Assembly: GCA_039707465.1 (NCBI GenBank)
Contig: CM077647.1
Span: forward strand, 46,712,110 to 46,776,109
DNA length: 64,000 nucleotides
Reading direction: 5' to 3'
Source of the DNA: Rhabdophis nuchalis
Taxonomy: Eukaryota; Chordata; Lepidosauria; Squamata; Natricidae
Under the pieces are notes generated by a model. It worked only from the letters and a program-made list of their open reading frames with translations. It was not told the origin of the DNA and ran no database searches. Below are positions 1-23,850 of the stretch, piece by piece (the stretch's first letter is position 1; each line of letters opens with the position of its first letter). The position numbers were made by a program, and so were the translations under genes.

Positions 1-750
1 TTCACCCCCTACTAAGAATTTGGCATACACAGTAGAAGACTTACACAAGATTCAGCTAAATTAGGCTCTTTATTGCAAAGCAGAACAAAGTCATGTATGC
101 ACAGCTGATTTGGCCACTGCAGTGCAAAAAAGTCAAACTTTTTATGTAGTCTGTCTCACAGAGTTTAAACCTTTTTCTTCTGCCTTTCCAAGTAAATGGC
201 TGCTTAGCCAGACTTTTGACAGTCGCAAGAAGCAGCTGGTAAATGTTTGCCTAACAGTTCTGTGATTTCTGCTTTGCCAGCTTTGGCCCTTGTATTTGGG
301 ATGATAAATAAATACTTTTGTAACTCATCTATGCTACTAAGCAGGAAAAAAAGGTTATCTTGTTAAAGATTATATTAAATTGCATTGATTGCATTGTGGA
401 CTATTAATATGAAAAGGATGATTTATACAAAATTATCTTACTAGGAAATTTTGTAGCCTCTCCATTACTTGGCAATGGTTTTGGCGATGGTTGAATTTCA
501 ATAAGTGTTCAGTACAATGGTTGAATTTTATTACATGTTCATAGATGGCTAGTAAATTGTATGAAGGGACCTGGTCCTAAATTAAATATGTGTATGTAGT
601 TTATTTTTTTTAAAGGAGTAGGAATTTTTAAAGAATTATTCATATTCAACTATATATGAACATGTATTAGTTTATTTAAGTAAAATGTTAGAATTGGTAA
701 TTATAATAATCTATAAAAGCCACATTATGAATCCTCTTTCTGATTTATAG
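1..750. other. ITGB8 intron, 3' part
   Basis: AT-rich sequence upstream of the first visible exon. It ends in a polypyrimidine-poor acceptor, TTTATAG, at 744-750. No repeat family or second gene was recognised. Confidence 0.6.
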
Positions 751-13141
<12,391 letters not shown>

Positions 13142-15100
13142 AGATAAAAATCTGTTTCTTCAGATATTTTGTTTTCTAAGTTGAAAATGTTTTTAAAAAT
13201 ATATTGTTTAATGCTGTGGAATTTACAATTTTGAACACTGTAATTTAAAAAAAAAACTGACTTGGGAACCTAGTTGCACACTGCCTAGGTTTCAGAAAGA
13301 GCTGCTTGTTCAAAACAAAAACAAATGTGCATTAACTACTGTTTAATGTGATTAAAATACAGGTTGCAGCTAAAATGATATTTAGATTAGCAGCCAGTTG
13401 AGTCCCATTTAATAGTGATAGGATAACATTGGCTTACATGGAAATGTTCTGGAACTTGGATTTTATATAGATTTTTAAGGCCATTCAGTATTATAGCACT
13501 TTAACATAATATAACTTATTTAGTTGTGTTATAGAATATTAATTAAAACATTTGTGGTAAAAATGCACTGTTCTCACTTTAGAAGTAGCTAACACGGATG
13601 AGGATTATAATCACAAACTCCCAAATCCTGTTCTAGAAAATTGTAACTGACAGAAATCAATAAATCAGCTATCCATGAGTCTTCCCATTCTGAACATTTT
13701 GAGTGGAAGCAGGGAGAAAACAAATGAATATTTAAAGGGTACAGTTACTCCTTATTCTTCCAACCCCAGTAGATTGGAAGCCCAGTATTTTCTAATTGCA
13801 CTAGTTTGAAAAAAAGTGAAAAAGTATGCTTTCATCCAGTTTGCTCAACATATATGGAAGCAATTGTCCCAAACTTATTTTATACAGTAGTAATTCTCAT
13901 GGAACATATTTCCATGACAGTATTGCTTGCAAATGTTCAGAAGCTGTAAGAGGAGTCTATCCTTCATAGCAGCTGAGTATATCTTAGAAGGCAAAACCAC
14001 TTGTATAAGGAAGGGTGTATACAGAATATGGTCAAAGAAACAAGATGGAAGCCTTGATATGGTAAAAAAAGAAGAAACTTAGCCTGTTTTTTTGCTGCAT
14101 CAAGCACCAGTGCAGTCACCATCTTTATGGTGTTTTTTTTTAACTATAATCTGCAAATACCCTGTTTCCAAATAAAGCACAAATCCTATGAGTCAGAAAA
14201 TTGATCACTACATAATGTTTATTTAGTTTCTTATTTGCATTTAGTTTGCTTCAAATTCTTCCTAAAATCGGATAGATATTTTTTTCTGTAAAAGATAGGA
14301 GTAAATGTAACGAACTCTTTAAATTAAAATATTGCAGTCAAATACACCAAATTCTTCATTTGTTATGCAAAAAAATATAGTAAAGTGTTCAGTTGGGGTA
14401 ATTTTCTCTTGCTTTTGTTCAGAAAAAGGTGAGGCAAATTTGCCAGATAAGAATAAATATAGATCATGACTCTGATGGTATGATCCAAATTAAAGCTACT
14501 CAACTAAAATGAAAATTAATATATTTAAGCCTCAAATTTTACCCAAAAGCAAATCCAACTGAATTTAGTAGAGGGGTTTAATTTTGGGTTAACCATGCAG
14601 TATATACGATAGTATTTAAAACTTGATCATACATGAAATTCACATCCTAATACCATGTTGATGGAATTTCTATTGGAATTCTATTGGTATCTTATGCTGA
14701 TAGCAATTTCCGGGAAAATTTGAATATCTGAAAATATGTACAAATCCCGTAGATTATTTTTATTTTTTATTTTTAACAGAATTAGAAAATTGGACATATG
14801 CTCTATTAATGCTTAAATTGCACAACTACAGAACAAATTTTATTACTGGAAATATATATATCTGTGGTTTTATTTGGATAGTCCTTAGGTCCCTATTTTG
14901 CACACTCATAAAAAGGTACTAAGTGTTAAAATATTTTGTCTAGTACAATATCTAGAATTTCTGATCAGACTTTTCTACAGTTTCCTATATAGATGCAACT
15001 AAAATAAACCTAATTGAAAATGTATATTTTTAGTGTTTCCTGATGCTTTTATATATTGTATACTGTTCTGTTTTCCTTTTTTAAGCAAAAAAGGGTGAAT
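13142..15100 (+). other. ITGB8: Probable ITGB8 3' UTR
   Basis: Repeat-poor AT-rich sequence follows the stop codon. AATAAA candidates are at 13659-13664, 14171-14176 and 15003-15008. Mammalian ITGB8 has a long 3' UTR, so the distal sites may be used. The true end cannot be decided from sequence alone. Confidence 0.55.
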
Positions 15101-17097
15101 CAGTCATGTTTTTGTGGATTTAGATTTTACTATGTAGATTCTTTCTAGGAAAGAAATATGCAGAGAACGATATCTTATCAAATTAATAATTTTAAGAAGT
15201 TGAATTCCTATTCTGTTTTACTAAATATTTTGTAGTGTCTGTGACTAACTCTTGTTTCCATTTATTTATTGATTTGTCACATTAGTATATTGTGAGAAAG
15301 TCTATTTTTCTATGAAAGGTATAATAGGTGAACATTAAATTAATACTAGATAATGCAGTCTCAATTATTGTCTCTAATCAGTGTTTGAAGCTTGTTATTT
15401 TTCATCAACAATAAAAGTTTAATTAAATAAAACACAAAGCACCATGTTTGCCATCCTACATGTTCTAGTATCAACCATAGTTTGACAGAAATAAAATCAG
15501 TAACATTTTGATTTTTATGGACAAAAACAGAATCCAGAAGGATCACCAAAAATGGACAAGATTTGATCCACCTTTACCAACAATGTCTCCCAAAGTATCC
15601 ATCAGCATTTTTATTCAGGGCTTTTTCTACTCTCCACTAAATATCTGAATTTTGGTCCATTATCAGAACAGAATCTTTCCAGAACCAGAGCAAAACATGT
15701 GACTACCCCAACCCACTTGTTGGATACATGGATGTTTTGCATATTAAATGTTTTGCAACATCTGGGTATGCTTCTTAGAAAAATATTCATTGTGCTAACA
15801 TGTTTGTTTTTATTTTTTAACTATTTTAAAACCCTAGTCACCAACAACCTCAGTGTTCCACTTTGGTTTGTTATATATCTCTTGAATTCTGCTTGTCATG
15901 AGATCTAAAGACATTAAGCCGAATTAAGGTTCTTAAGCAAGTACAAGGCTCTCTTGTCTACTCTTACATAATAGAAGGATCTCTTCCAAGCCTTCTTGCT
16001 TGACCGCAACCCAGAAAAAGTAATCACAGCTTTGAGACCAGTTGAGAATCTTTTAGATGCATCTATTTTCAAATTATACATGTAGATTTTTTGGATCAAA
16101 CTTTGTGTTTTAGAACAAGTATTCTGGGTATTTTCAAAAGGACTATATCTTAACAGAAAACATTTGCAATTTAAGGGTCTGTAATTTAAAGCAACTGATG
16201 ATACATAGAAATATAAAGCAAGATATTGAATTCTTAAGAGTACCAAATGTGTGTGTGCCTTCTTATATGGTATAAGAGAGATTGTTTAATCTGTCAATCA
16301 AAGAATTACACAACCTCATTTCCACCCATTATCCGCTTGACTAATGGCATTGACAAAGAATAATGACATTATTACATTACTATTTATAACTATTATGAAA
16401 TATGGCTTTCAACTAAACTTAAACTGTTAGTCTGTTGACTACTTTATGTAAACTATATGTATTGGTGACCGGATCTATTTTATTGAATGTGAGCTGTATT
16501 TGAACACTCTTAAAAAAAATTATTTTTTTAAAAATTGCCATTCCTCTCTAAGAAATTCCATTATAGGAACCTTTTTTCTCTCCTCCTTTTTAACTAATCA
16601 TTTCTTCATTGAAGAGTTGTTTATTCTTCTGTACCTGAAATATATTTCTTGAACATATGAGTCATGCATGGAAGGATTGTCAGGCACAAAAGACCAAAGT
16701 AAACATGGTTCCAATTGAACTTTATTGCTCATGCCCGCTTAGATGAATCTACTCAACTAACAGCACCATTTTGGTGCTAAATAAGGGCTAATGAAATTCC
16801 AGGGAGTTTGGACTTAATAGATTCTAGGCTGATTCCTCTTTTAACTCCATTCCCCAGATTCTGCCACTCCTTCTCTTACAAGGCTGTCTCGAATTGTCCA
16901 TTGACTTAAACATCTGGCAAGTCATGCTTGTGACTAATTATTCATTAAGCCTATTTCCCACCTTTGCTATAGCAAGTTAAACCAATATATACTAATCCTT
17001 TGATCATTTTCATTTTTTAACTTCACAACTTGTGAAGTAGAGGGAGCTGATTGATAGTAATTCATAATGGTATCCACAGAGCATGTTCAAAATGATT
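15101..17097. other. AT-rich intergenic sequence
   Basis: No open frames of note and no recognisable repeats were seen on either strand. Confidence 0.5.
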
Positions 17098-17365
17098 TTT
17101 TTAATTTTTATTTATTTATTCTTGGATTTGTATACCGCCCTATCTCCCCAAAGGGACTTAGGGCATTGCACAGATAAATGTTAAAAACAATACAAAAATA
17201 CAATATAAAAATAAATACAATATAAATACAATACAAATATATTAAATTTAAACCCGTGCTAAAAGCATCTTTAAAACCCATCTAAAATCCCTTACTAAAA
17301 TCCCTAACAATTTGTTATTTAAAGTCTAAGCCAGGCCAGCCAGATGGAAAAAGTGAGTTTTAAAT
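17098..17365 (-). mobile_element. L3 LINE 3' end fragment
   Basis: The - strand ends with the family 3' hairpin (CCCTAAGTCCCTTTGGGGAG then ATAGGGCGG) and an AAATAAATAA tail at 17098-17120. Only the last codons of ORF2, around CTGGCTGGCCTGGCTTAG, are retained. Confidence 0.75.
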
Positions 17366-17635
17366 GATAATGATAATGTGATACCTAATCATTGTTTTCT
17401 GTATCACAACTTGCATGTAAATTGCCATACTTAAGAGTACACTTTATGCTTTGACCACAGCACCACATTGCTTGGGATGTGATGTTTGCATTTTACCAGG
17501 ATGTTAGTGACCTGAAAATGAGAGTGTTTTTAATATGAGCAATCATTTCTAAACTTAATATCTATACATGAAAATGCTCAGATCCTTGTGTGGTTTATAG
17601 CAGCCAGTAAACTAAATAAGCATCTCATCCTGGGC

Positions 17636-17766
17636 CAGGGGTCTACAAAGTTGGCTCTTTTAAGACTGGTGGACTTCAACTCCCAGAATTCTCCAGCCAG
17701 GCTGGTTGGGGAATTCTGAGAGTTGAAGTCCACCCGTCTTAAAAGGGCCAACTTTGCAGACCCATG
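17636..17766. mobile_element. Palindromic hAT-type MITE
   Basis: This 131-bp element consists of two complementary arms of about 55 bases, starting CAGGGGTCTACAAAGTTGGC and ending in its complement GCCAACTTTGCAGACCCATG. CCTGGGC occurs immediately outside both ends, a 7-base match to a hAT 8-bp duplication. It has no coding capacity. Confidence 0.75.
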
Positions 17767-18113
17767 CCTGGGCAATCAGGGATAGTAATTTTCTACTAAT
17801 TTTAGTAGAAGTTATTTCTATAGGATTTATCAATCAAATATTTTATTTTATTTTCATTCTATTTATTTACAGCTAAGACTTGAATAATTTAATGGGGAAG
17901 CTTAATTTCTTTCACATTCAGTCACTAATACATGCATCACTTTATTCTGAGGGTAAATTTTAAAGAAAACGGAACGAAATCTGAATTCATTATTATCTCT
18001 GGGTTTTGCCAAGTATTTTTTTTTTGTCAAGTATTTTTGTGGCTAGTAAAACTACACAGAACTGTCTTTCTACTGAGACTTATTACAACAACGCTCACCT
18101 AGAATCACTTTGT
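17767..18113. other. AT-rich intergenic sequence
   Basis: No feature recognised. Confidence 0.5.
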
Positions 18114-18318
18114 CAACATGCTCCCCATAATTAACTTTGACCCATTTTATATCTCGTATTTATAGTTGTATTATATTTTTATATCTATATATTTATATAT
18201 TTATGTATTTATATGTGTCTATGTATTTATATATTTATATTTATATACTATAATTATGATTATGTACTCTATGGCAGACCTTATGCTTCTGTGAGAGTCC
18301 CCGCTCTCGCAGGTTTGG

Positions 18319-18353
18319 CCCTCCTCGTTAACGAGGGCCCGCCTCGAGGAGGG
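18319..18353 (+). promoter_or_regulatory. Stem-loop in L3 5' UTR
   Basis: CCCTCCTCG (18319-18327) pairs with CGAGGAGGG (18345-18353), and the loop itself contains CTCGTTAACGAG. The same structure with one mismatch occurs at 61840-61874. It sits about 110 bases before the first in-frame ATG. Function unknown. Confidence 0.5.
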
Positions 18354-18465
18354 ATTTATCAATCCGGAGAGGTGGGCGAAGCGCGGCCTCAGGGGTTTTT
18401 TAGTTAGGAAATTGTTTAAATTATCTTTTTTAGGGGGTTCGAGGGAGGGGGGCGGATATAGACAG

Positions 18466-21400
18466 ATGGAGACGGAAGCAACGATTAATAGTAAGGGCCA
18501 GGATAGCAGTCGACGGAGGGAAGCGGAAGGTGCCGAAAGGAGGGGGGATTCCCGAGTCGTTCCACAGGAGGGCATACCAATTCAGAGGGTCGTGGGGAGG
18601 GGCAGGACCGAGGGGAGACAATCTTCATCCTCCCGGTTGGTGGCACATAGCCGTTGGTTGCAAACGGTCGGGTGCCACAACCCCCGCAGGCTAGGTGGCC
18701 AGGGAATACAGAGCCAGGGTCTGCGGCTGATGTTTTGCAACGCCAGGTCCGTTGTCAACAAAGCCCCCCTCATTAGCGACCTTGTGTCAGAGGGAGAGCC
18801 GGACCTGGTAGGAATTGCGGAAACCTGGTTGGGCCACGAGGGAGGACTTCCCCTCGTTGAAATGTGCCCACCAGGCTACCGCGCATTTCATCAGCCGCGG
18901 GCCCTAGGCAGGGGAGGTGGGGTAGCGGTCATTATCAAGGAAGGCCTTGAGCCGAGAGAGACCATTGTGCCTCAGACTACCGGCTGTGAGTCCCTCTCCG
19001 TGAAGTGGGGCCTAGGGAGGCAGTTGGGCTTGCTGGTTGTATACCTGGCTCCCCGCTATGTAGCAGCAGCCCTGCCCGAGCTCCTGGAGGTGATCGCTAT
19101 GGTGGCAGTTGAGACCCCCAGACTTTTAGTCATGGGGGACTTTAATCTGCCATCGTTGGGCGAATCATCCGAGGCAGCTCGGGAGTTCATGGCTTCCATG
19201 ACGGCCATGGACCTGACCCAAGTAATTCAGGGCCCCACCCACGAGGGTGGACATACGCCGGATCTCATCTTTGTCTCAGGCCAATGGAAGAGTGATCTGG
19301 GTATAGGGGACATAGTCATCACACCCTTGTCATGGTCAGACCACTCACTTCTCCGGCTCGACTTTCCGACCGCTGCTCCCCTCCGCGGGGAGGCGGAACC
19401 AGAGTTACCAATCTGGTACCGCCCCAGGCGCCTGATGGACCCGGATGGGTTCCAGACAGCGCTTGGGCCATTTCCTGTATCCCTGACCCGCGCCCCAATG
19501 GAGGACCTCACGGCCGCATGGAACATTGCGGCCGTGGGAGCCTTGGATCGGGTCGCGCCCTTGCGGCCTCTCTTGCGGCGGCGAACCACCCTGGCTCCTT
19601 GGTTTACTGAGGGGCTGCGGGTGATGAAACGCCGCAAGAGATGCCTAGAGGGAAGATGGAGGTCTAGCCGTTCTGAATCTGACCGGACACAGGTAAGAGC
19701 CCATTTACGGACTTACATTGTGGCGCTGAGAGTGGCCAAACATCACCATTGTGCCACTCTCATAGCATCCGCAGAAAACCGCCCTGCCGCCCTGTTTAGG
19801 GTGACCCGCTCCCTCCTCCAACAGAGGGAGCGGGAAGCCCCGCTACAGGGTAGAGCAGAGGAATTTGTGACTTTTCTGCAGGAGAAAACCGCTCAGATAC
19901 AGAGTGAGCTAGCCCCCATTCATGGCCCAGTGGGATGCCACGAGAGAGATCTTGTTTGGGAGGAGTTTGACCCCGTTACTTCCGAAGATATGGACAGGCT
20001 ACGTGGGCGACTGCGAGCCACCACATGTTTATTGGATCCGTGCCCCTCCTGGCTTGTACTGGCATCCTGGGAGGTGACACGAGGCTGGCTCCAAGAGGTT
20101 GTCAACGCATCCTTGAGTGAGGGTTCCTTGCCTGCTTCCCTAAAAGAGGCCATGGTGAGGCCCCTCCTCAAGAAGCCCTCTTTGGACCCAGCTCTTTTAA
20201 ACAACTATCGTCCAGTCTCCAACCTTCCCTTTTTGGCGAAGGTTGTCGAGAGTGTGGTGGCACAACAGTTTCCCCGTCACCTGGAGGAAATTGAGTATCT
20301 AGATCCGCGCCAGTCCGGCTTTCGGCCCGGGCATAGCACCGAGACGGCATTGGTCGCGTTGGTAGATGATCTCTGGAGGGCCAGAGATGGGGGATGTTCC
20401 TCCATCCTGGTCCTATTAGACCTCTCGGCGGCTTTCGATACCATCGACCATGGTATCCTATTGCATCGGCTGGGGGGGTTGGGGGTGGGAGGCACCGTTT
20501 TACGGTGGTTCTCCTACCTCTCTGGCCGATCGCTATTTGTGCGGGCAGGAGAGCAGAGGTCGACCCCGAGACCCCTCACATGCGGGGTGCCTCAGGGGTC
20601 GGTCCTCTCGCCTCTCCTGTTTAATGCATATATGAAGCCGCTGGGTGAGATCATCCGTGGTTTTGGGGTAGAGTACCACCTGTACGCTGATGACACCCAG
20701 CTGTACATATCTACCCCAAACCACCCCAACGATGCCGTAGCGGTGATGTGCCAGTGCCTGGAAGCCATGCGGATCTGGATGGGAAGTAACGGACTCAGGC
20801 TCAACCCGACCAAGACCAAGTGGCTGTGGTTTCCGGCTGCCCGATTCAACCAGCTCTCTCCAACGCTGGCCATAGGGGGCGAACATCTTGCCCCTGTGGA
20901 TGGGGCGCGCAATTTGGGTGTCCTCCTGGATACCCGGCTGTCTATGGAAGAGCAAGTGACAGCCATGGCCAGGAGGGCGTTTTACCAGGTTCGCCTGGTT
21001 CGCCAATTGCGCCCCCTATTGGATCGGGACGCCCTTCGCACAGTCACTCATGCCCTCGTGACATCCCGACTGGACTATTGTAACTCTCTCTACATGGGGC
21101 TTCCCTTGAGGTGCACCCGGAGGCTTCAGTTAGTTCAGAATGCAGCCGCGCGAGCAATTATGGGGACCACTAGGTTCACCCACGTTACACCGCTCTTGCG
21201 CGAGCTGCACTGGCTGCCTGTCGTCTTCCGGGTGCGCTTCAAGGTGCTAATTATCATCTTCAAGGCGCTCCATGGCTCGAGACCTAGCTATCTGCGGGAT
21301 CGGATCCTGCCCCATACATCCTCACGGCCGATTCGCTCCCACAGAGAGGGACTTCTCCGGGTGCCGTCCACTAGACTTTGTCAGCGGGCGACGCCCAGGG

Positions 21401-21531
21401 GAAGGGCTCTCTCTGTGGCGGGCCCGGCCCTCTGGAACGACCTTCCCCCCGATATCAGAACGACCACTGACCTCCGCTCCTTCCGTATGAAATTAAAGAC
21501 CCATTTCTTTCGACTGGCCGGCCTTGGATAG
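18466..21531 (+). CDS. L3 ORF2: endonuclease-reverse transcriptase
   Basis: The frame is open from about 18412 (a TTG). The first ATG, at 18466, gives about 1021 residues. The N-terminal half is an APE-type endonuclease with all signature blocks: LMFCNARSVVNK, ETWLG, RGGGVAVI, VYLAPRY, MGDFNLPS, TPDLIFVS and SWSDHSLL. The reverse transcriptase follows with [60 protein letters not shown] and YADDTQLYIS, then the L3 C-terminal domain ending FFRLAGLG. The enzyme nicks target DNA and copies its own RNA there. There is no premature stop; one serine codon present in other copies is missing in RWFSYLSG. It may be a recently active copy, but no ORF1 was identified. Confidence 0.9.
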   Translation: METEATINSKGQDSSRRREAEGAERRGDSRVVPQEGIPIQRVVGRGRTEGRQSSSSRLVAHSRWLQTVGCHNPRRLGGQGIQSQGLRLMFCNARSVVNKAPLISDLVSEGEPDLVGIAETWLGHEGGLPLVEMCPPGYRAFHQPRALGRGGGVAVIIKEGLEPRETIVPQTTGCESLSVKWGLGRQLGLLVVYLAPRYVAAALPELLEVIAMVAVETPRLLVMGDFNLPSLGESSEAAREFMASMTAMDLTQVIQGPTHEGGHTPDLIFVSGQWKSDLGIGDIVITPLSWSDHSLLRLDFPTAAPLRGEAEPELPIWYRPRRLMDPDGFQTALGPFPVSLTRAPMEDLTAAWNIAAVGALDRVAPLRPLLRRRTTLAPWFTEGLRVMKRRKRCLEGRWRSSRSESDRTQVRAHLRTYIVALRVAKHHHCATLIASAENRPAALFRVTRSLLQQREREAPLQGRAEEFVTFLQEKTAQIQSELAPIHGPVGCHERDLVWEEFDPVTSEDMDRLRGRLRATTCLLDPCPSWLVLASWEVTRGWLQEVVNASLSEGSLPASLKEAMVRPLLKKPSLDPALLNNYRPVSNLPFLAKVVESVVAQQFPRHLEEIEYLDPRQSGFRPGHSTETALVALVDDLWRARDGGCSSILVLLDLSAAFDTIDHGILLHRLGGLGVGGTVLRWFSYLSGRSLFVRAGEQRSTPRPLTCGVPQGSVLSPLLFNAYMKPLGEIIRGFGVEYHLYADDTQLYISTPNHPNDAVAVMCQCLEAMRIWMGSNGLRLNPTKTKWLWFPAARFNQLSPTLAIGGEHLAPVDGARNLGVLLDTRLSMEEQVTAMARRAFYQVRLVRQLRPLLDRDALRTVTHALVTSRLDYCNSLYMGLPLRCTRRLQLVQNAAARAIMGTTRFTHVTPLLRELHWLPVVFRVRFKVLIIIFKALHGSRPSYLRDRILPHTSSRPIRSHREGLLRVPSTRLCQRATPRGRALSVAGPALWNDLPPDIRTTTDLRSFRMKLKTHFFRLAGLG

Positions 21532-21737
21532 TCTCTCTGTCTATAGATTTCAAATGTATTTTAATGGGTTTTTAATTATTTTTAGCACGGGATAATATTG
21601 TTTAATTGTGTTTTAAAGTATGTATTTTTGTATTTATTGTTTATATTGTTTTTAGTTCCTCCTGTGCACCGCCCCGGGTCCCTGTGGGGAGAGGGAGCGG
21701 TTAATAAATTCAAATTTATTATATTATATTATACTTA

Positions 21738-22885
21738 TTTTTTCCTTTTTATATACCTGTTCATTTACATCTGTTGGTTTTGATGTTCATGAAATAAGCT
21801 TAAAATGCCATTACTCCATTTTGAAGATCTTAGACAGGTGTGTCAAAGTCACATCATGGCAGCATCATGTGGTGTATCAGGAGTTGTTTCCCCTTTCTAC
21901 ACCGGGTGTGGGTGTGACCAGCATGTGATGTATCCGGTCCATGGGCCAGGAGTTTGACAGCTCTGGTTTAGAAAATAGGCTTCCTTTGGATGGTTTTGTG
22001 GACCATAATACCAAATGGAACTATTTAACCTGCTCCTAAGACTCGATGTTGTAAATAATTTCATGAAATCTATTTTTGTCCACCATTCTTGGCTCAATGT
22101 AAATGAAGTCTCTAAATCTGATAAAACCTGTAGGAATGGGATTCATTTTCTAATTTCTTTTTATATTAGTCCTTTCTCCTTACTATATTCCCTGTCTTTT
22201 TTCCCCTTTCCCCTCTTTCTATTGGAAACTGGCCTACCTAATGCATGGGCTTATTTTGATTCACTCTGTCCCAGACATAGACAATGTTGTTATGAAAATC
22301 TCGGTGTTTCTGGTAAGTTTATTTACACTGAAAAGAAACAAGGAAAATATCCCATAACATCCGTATCTAGTATCTTCTATAGAGATTGTTGGAGGAAGTT
22401 ATGCATTACAATGTTGTCCTCTCACCCACAGATGTTCTACTTGTAGCCTCGCCTGACTGTTTGATGCATTTATCTCTCTCAACTGTCAGAACAACACTGA
22501 AACTGGTTATTGTGTTTCTGCCTGAACATCTCCCATGTCTGCATAGCATCATTTCAGCTAACACAAAATGATTTTTCAATATGATATGTATTTCTTTGGC
22601 CAGCCTCAGATATTGTCCATATCATTCTTACTAGCAAGATGCTGTTGAAATTATCTCTTGTTTGTGTATTAGATTGAAACCAGAAAAGATTATGCATCTG
22701 AAATTTTTCTTAGGAGTTTGATGTTAAATCATAAACATTTCAAAGACTGGTGTATGTATTACTCATGTATTAGAAGACACATCTAAGATCAGCTACCATT
22801 CATTAATTTAGCTTATTATAATGTGTTTACTTGTAAATTAAGGAGGGATAATATGAATGCATAATATTTTAAAGCCAAATCTGAT
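21738..22885. other. Intergenic sequence
   Basis: AT-rich with a pyrimidine-rich patch near 22165-22215. No repeat or gene recognised. Confidence 0.5.
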
Positions 22886-23850
22886 TTTTATTTTTATTTA
22901 TTTTTTATTTTATTAAATTTATACCCCGCCCTTCTCCTTGTTAGGACCCAGGGGGGCGCACAGGCATCATTTAAAAACACAAAATACAATAAATATCAGT
23001 TAAAATGTATTAAATTAATAAACCCGTGCTAAAACCCAATATTTAAAACCCTTACCAAATTATAAATTTTCTTAAAAAGTCAGAAACGGGGGGCTATCCT
23101 AGGCCGGCTTATTGAAATAAATACGTCTTAAGACGTTGGCGGAAGAGGCGGAGGTCTGAGATAGTACGAAGGTCGGGGGGTAGGTCGTTCCAGAGGGCCG
23201 GGCCCGCCACAGAGAAGGCCCTTTCCCTGGGTGTCGCCAACCGGCATTGCCCCGCCGACGGCACCCGAAGAAGACCCTCTCTGTGGGAGTGGATCGGACG
23301 AAGGGATGTATGGGGCAGGAGGCGGTCTCGTATATAGCTAGGCCCCGAGCCATGGAGTGATTTAAAGATGGTTGTCAGCACCTTGAAGCGCACTCGAAAG
23401 GCCACAGGCAGCCAGTGCAGCTCGCGCAGGAGAGGTGTTACGTGGGTTTGCCTTGAGGCACCCATAATCACCCACGCGGCCGCATTCTGTACTAACTGTA
23501 GCTTTCGAGTGCACCTCAAGGGGAGCCCCATGTAGAGAGCATTACAGTAATCCAGCCGGGACGTCACAAGTTCTTGAGTGACTGTGCGAAGGGCTCCCCG
23601 GTCCAGTAAGGGGCCCAACTGGCATATCAGGCGTACCTGATAGAACACCCCCCTGGCCACGGCTGCCACATGGTCCTCCATGGACAGCCGGGAATCCAGG
23701 AGGACGCCCAAGTTGCGCGCCCTCTCCACGGGGGCCAGTTGTTCGCCCCCAATGGCCAGTGTTGGACTTATCTGGCTGAACCGGGGTGCCGGAAACCACA
23801 GCCACTCGGTCTTGGACCGGTTGAGCTTGAGTTTGTTACTACCCATCCAG
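22886..23850 (-). mobile_element. L3 LINE, 5'-truncated
   Basis: The - strand carries the last part of RT and the C-terminal domain from MGSNKLKLNRSKTEWLW to KTYLFQ in a frame open to about 23109. The 3' UTR then runs to an A/T-rich tail near 22886. The upstream part of that frame beyond 23850 is flanking DNA. Close in sequence to the copy at 40745-43748. Confidence 0.88.

Larger units (their letters stand above)
18114..21737 (+). mobile_element. L3 LINE, near full length, intact EN-RT frame
   Basis: The copy begins in an AT-rich 5' UTR that aligns with the L3 copy at 61640, passes a stem-loop at 18319-18353, carries the ORF2-type frame, and ends with the CCGCCCCGGGTCC...GGAGCGG hairpin and a short ATTAT tail. 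It lacks only the far GC-rich 5' UTR seen at 60660-61600. It is the most complete L3 in the window. Confidence 0.9.
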
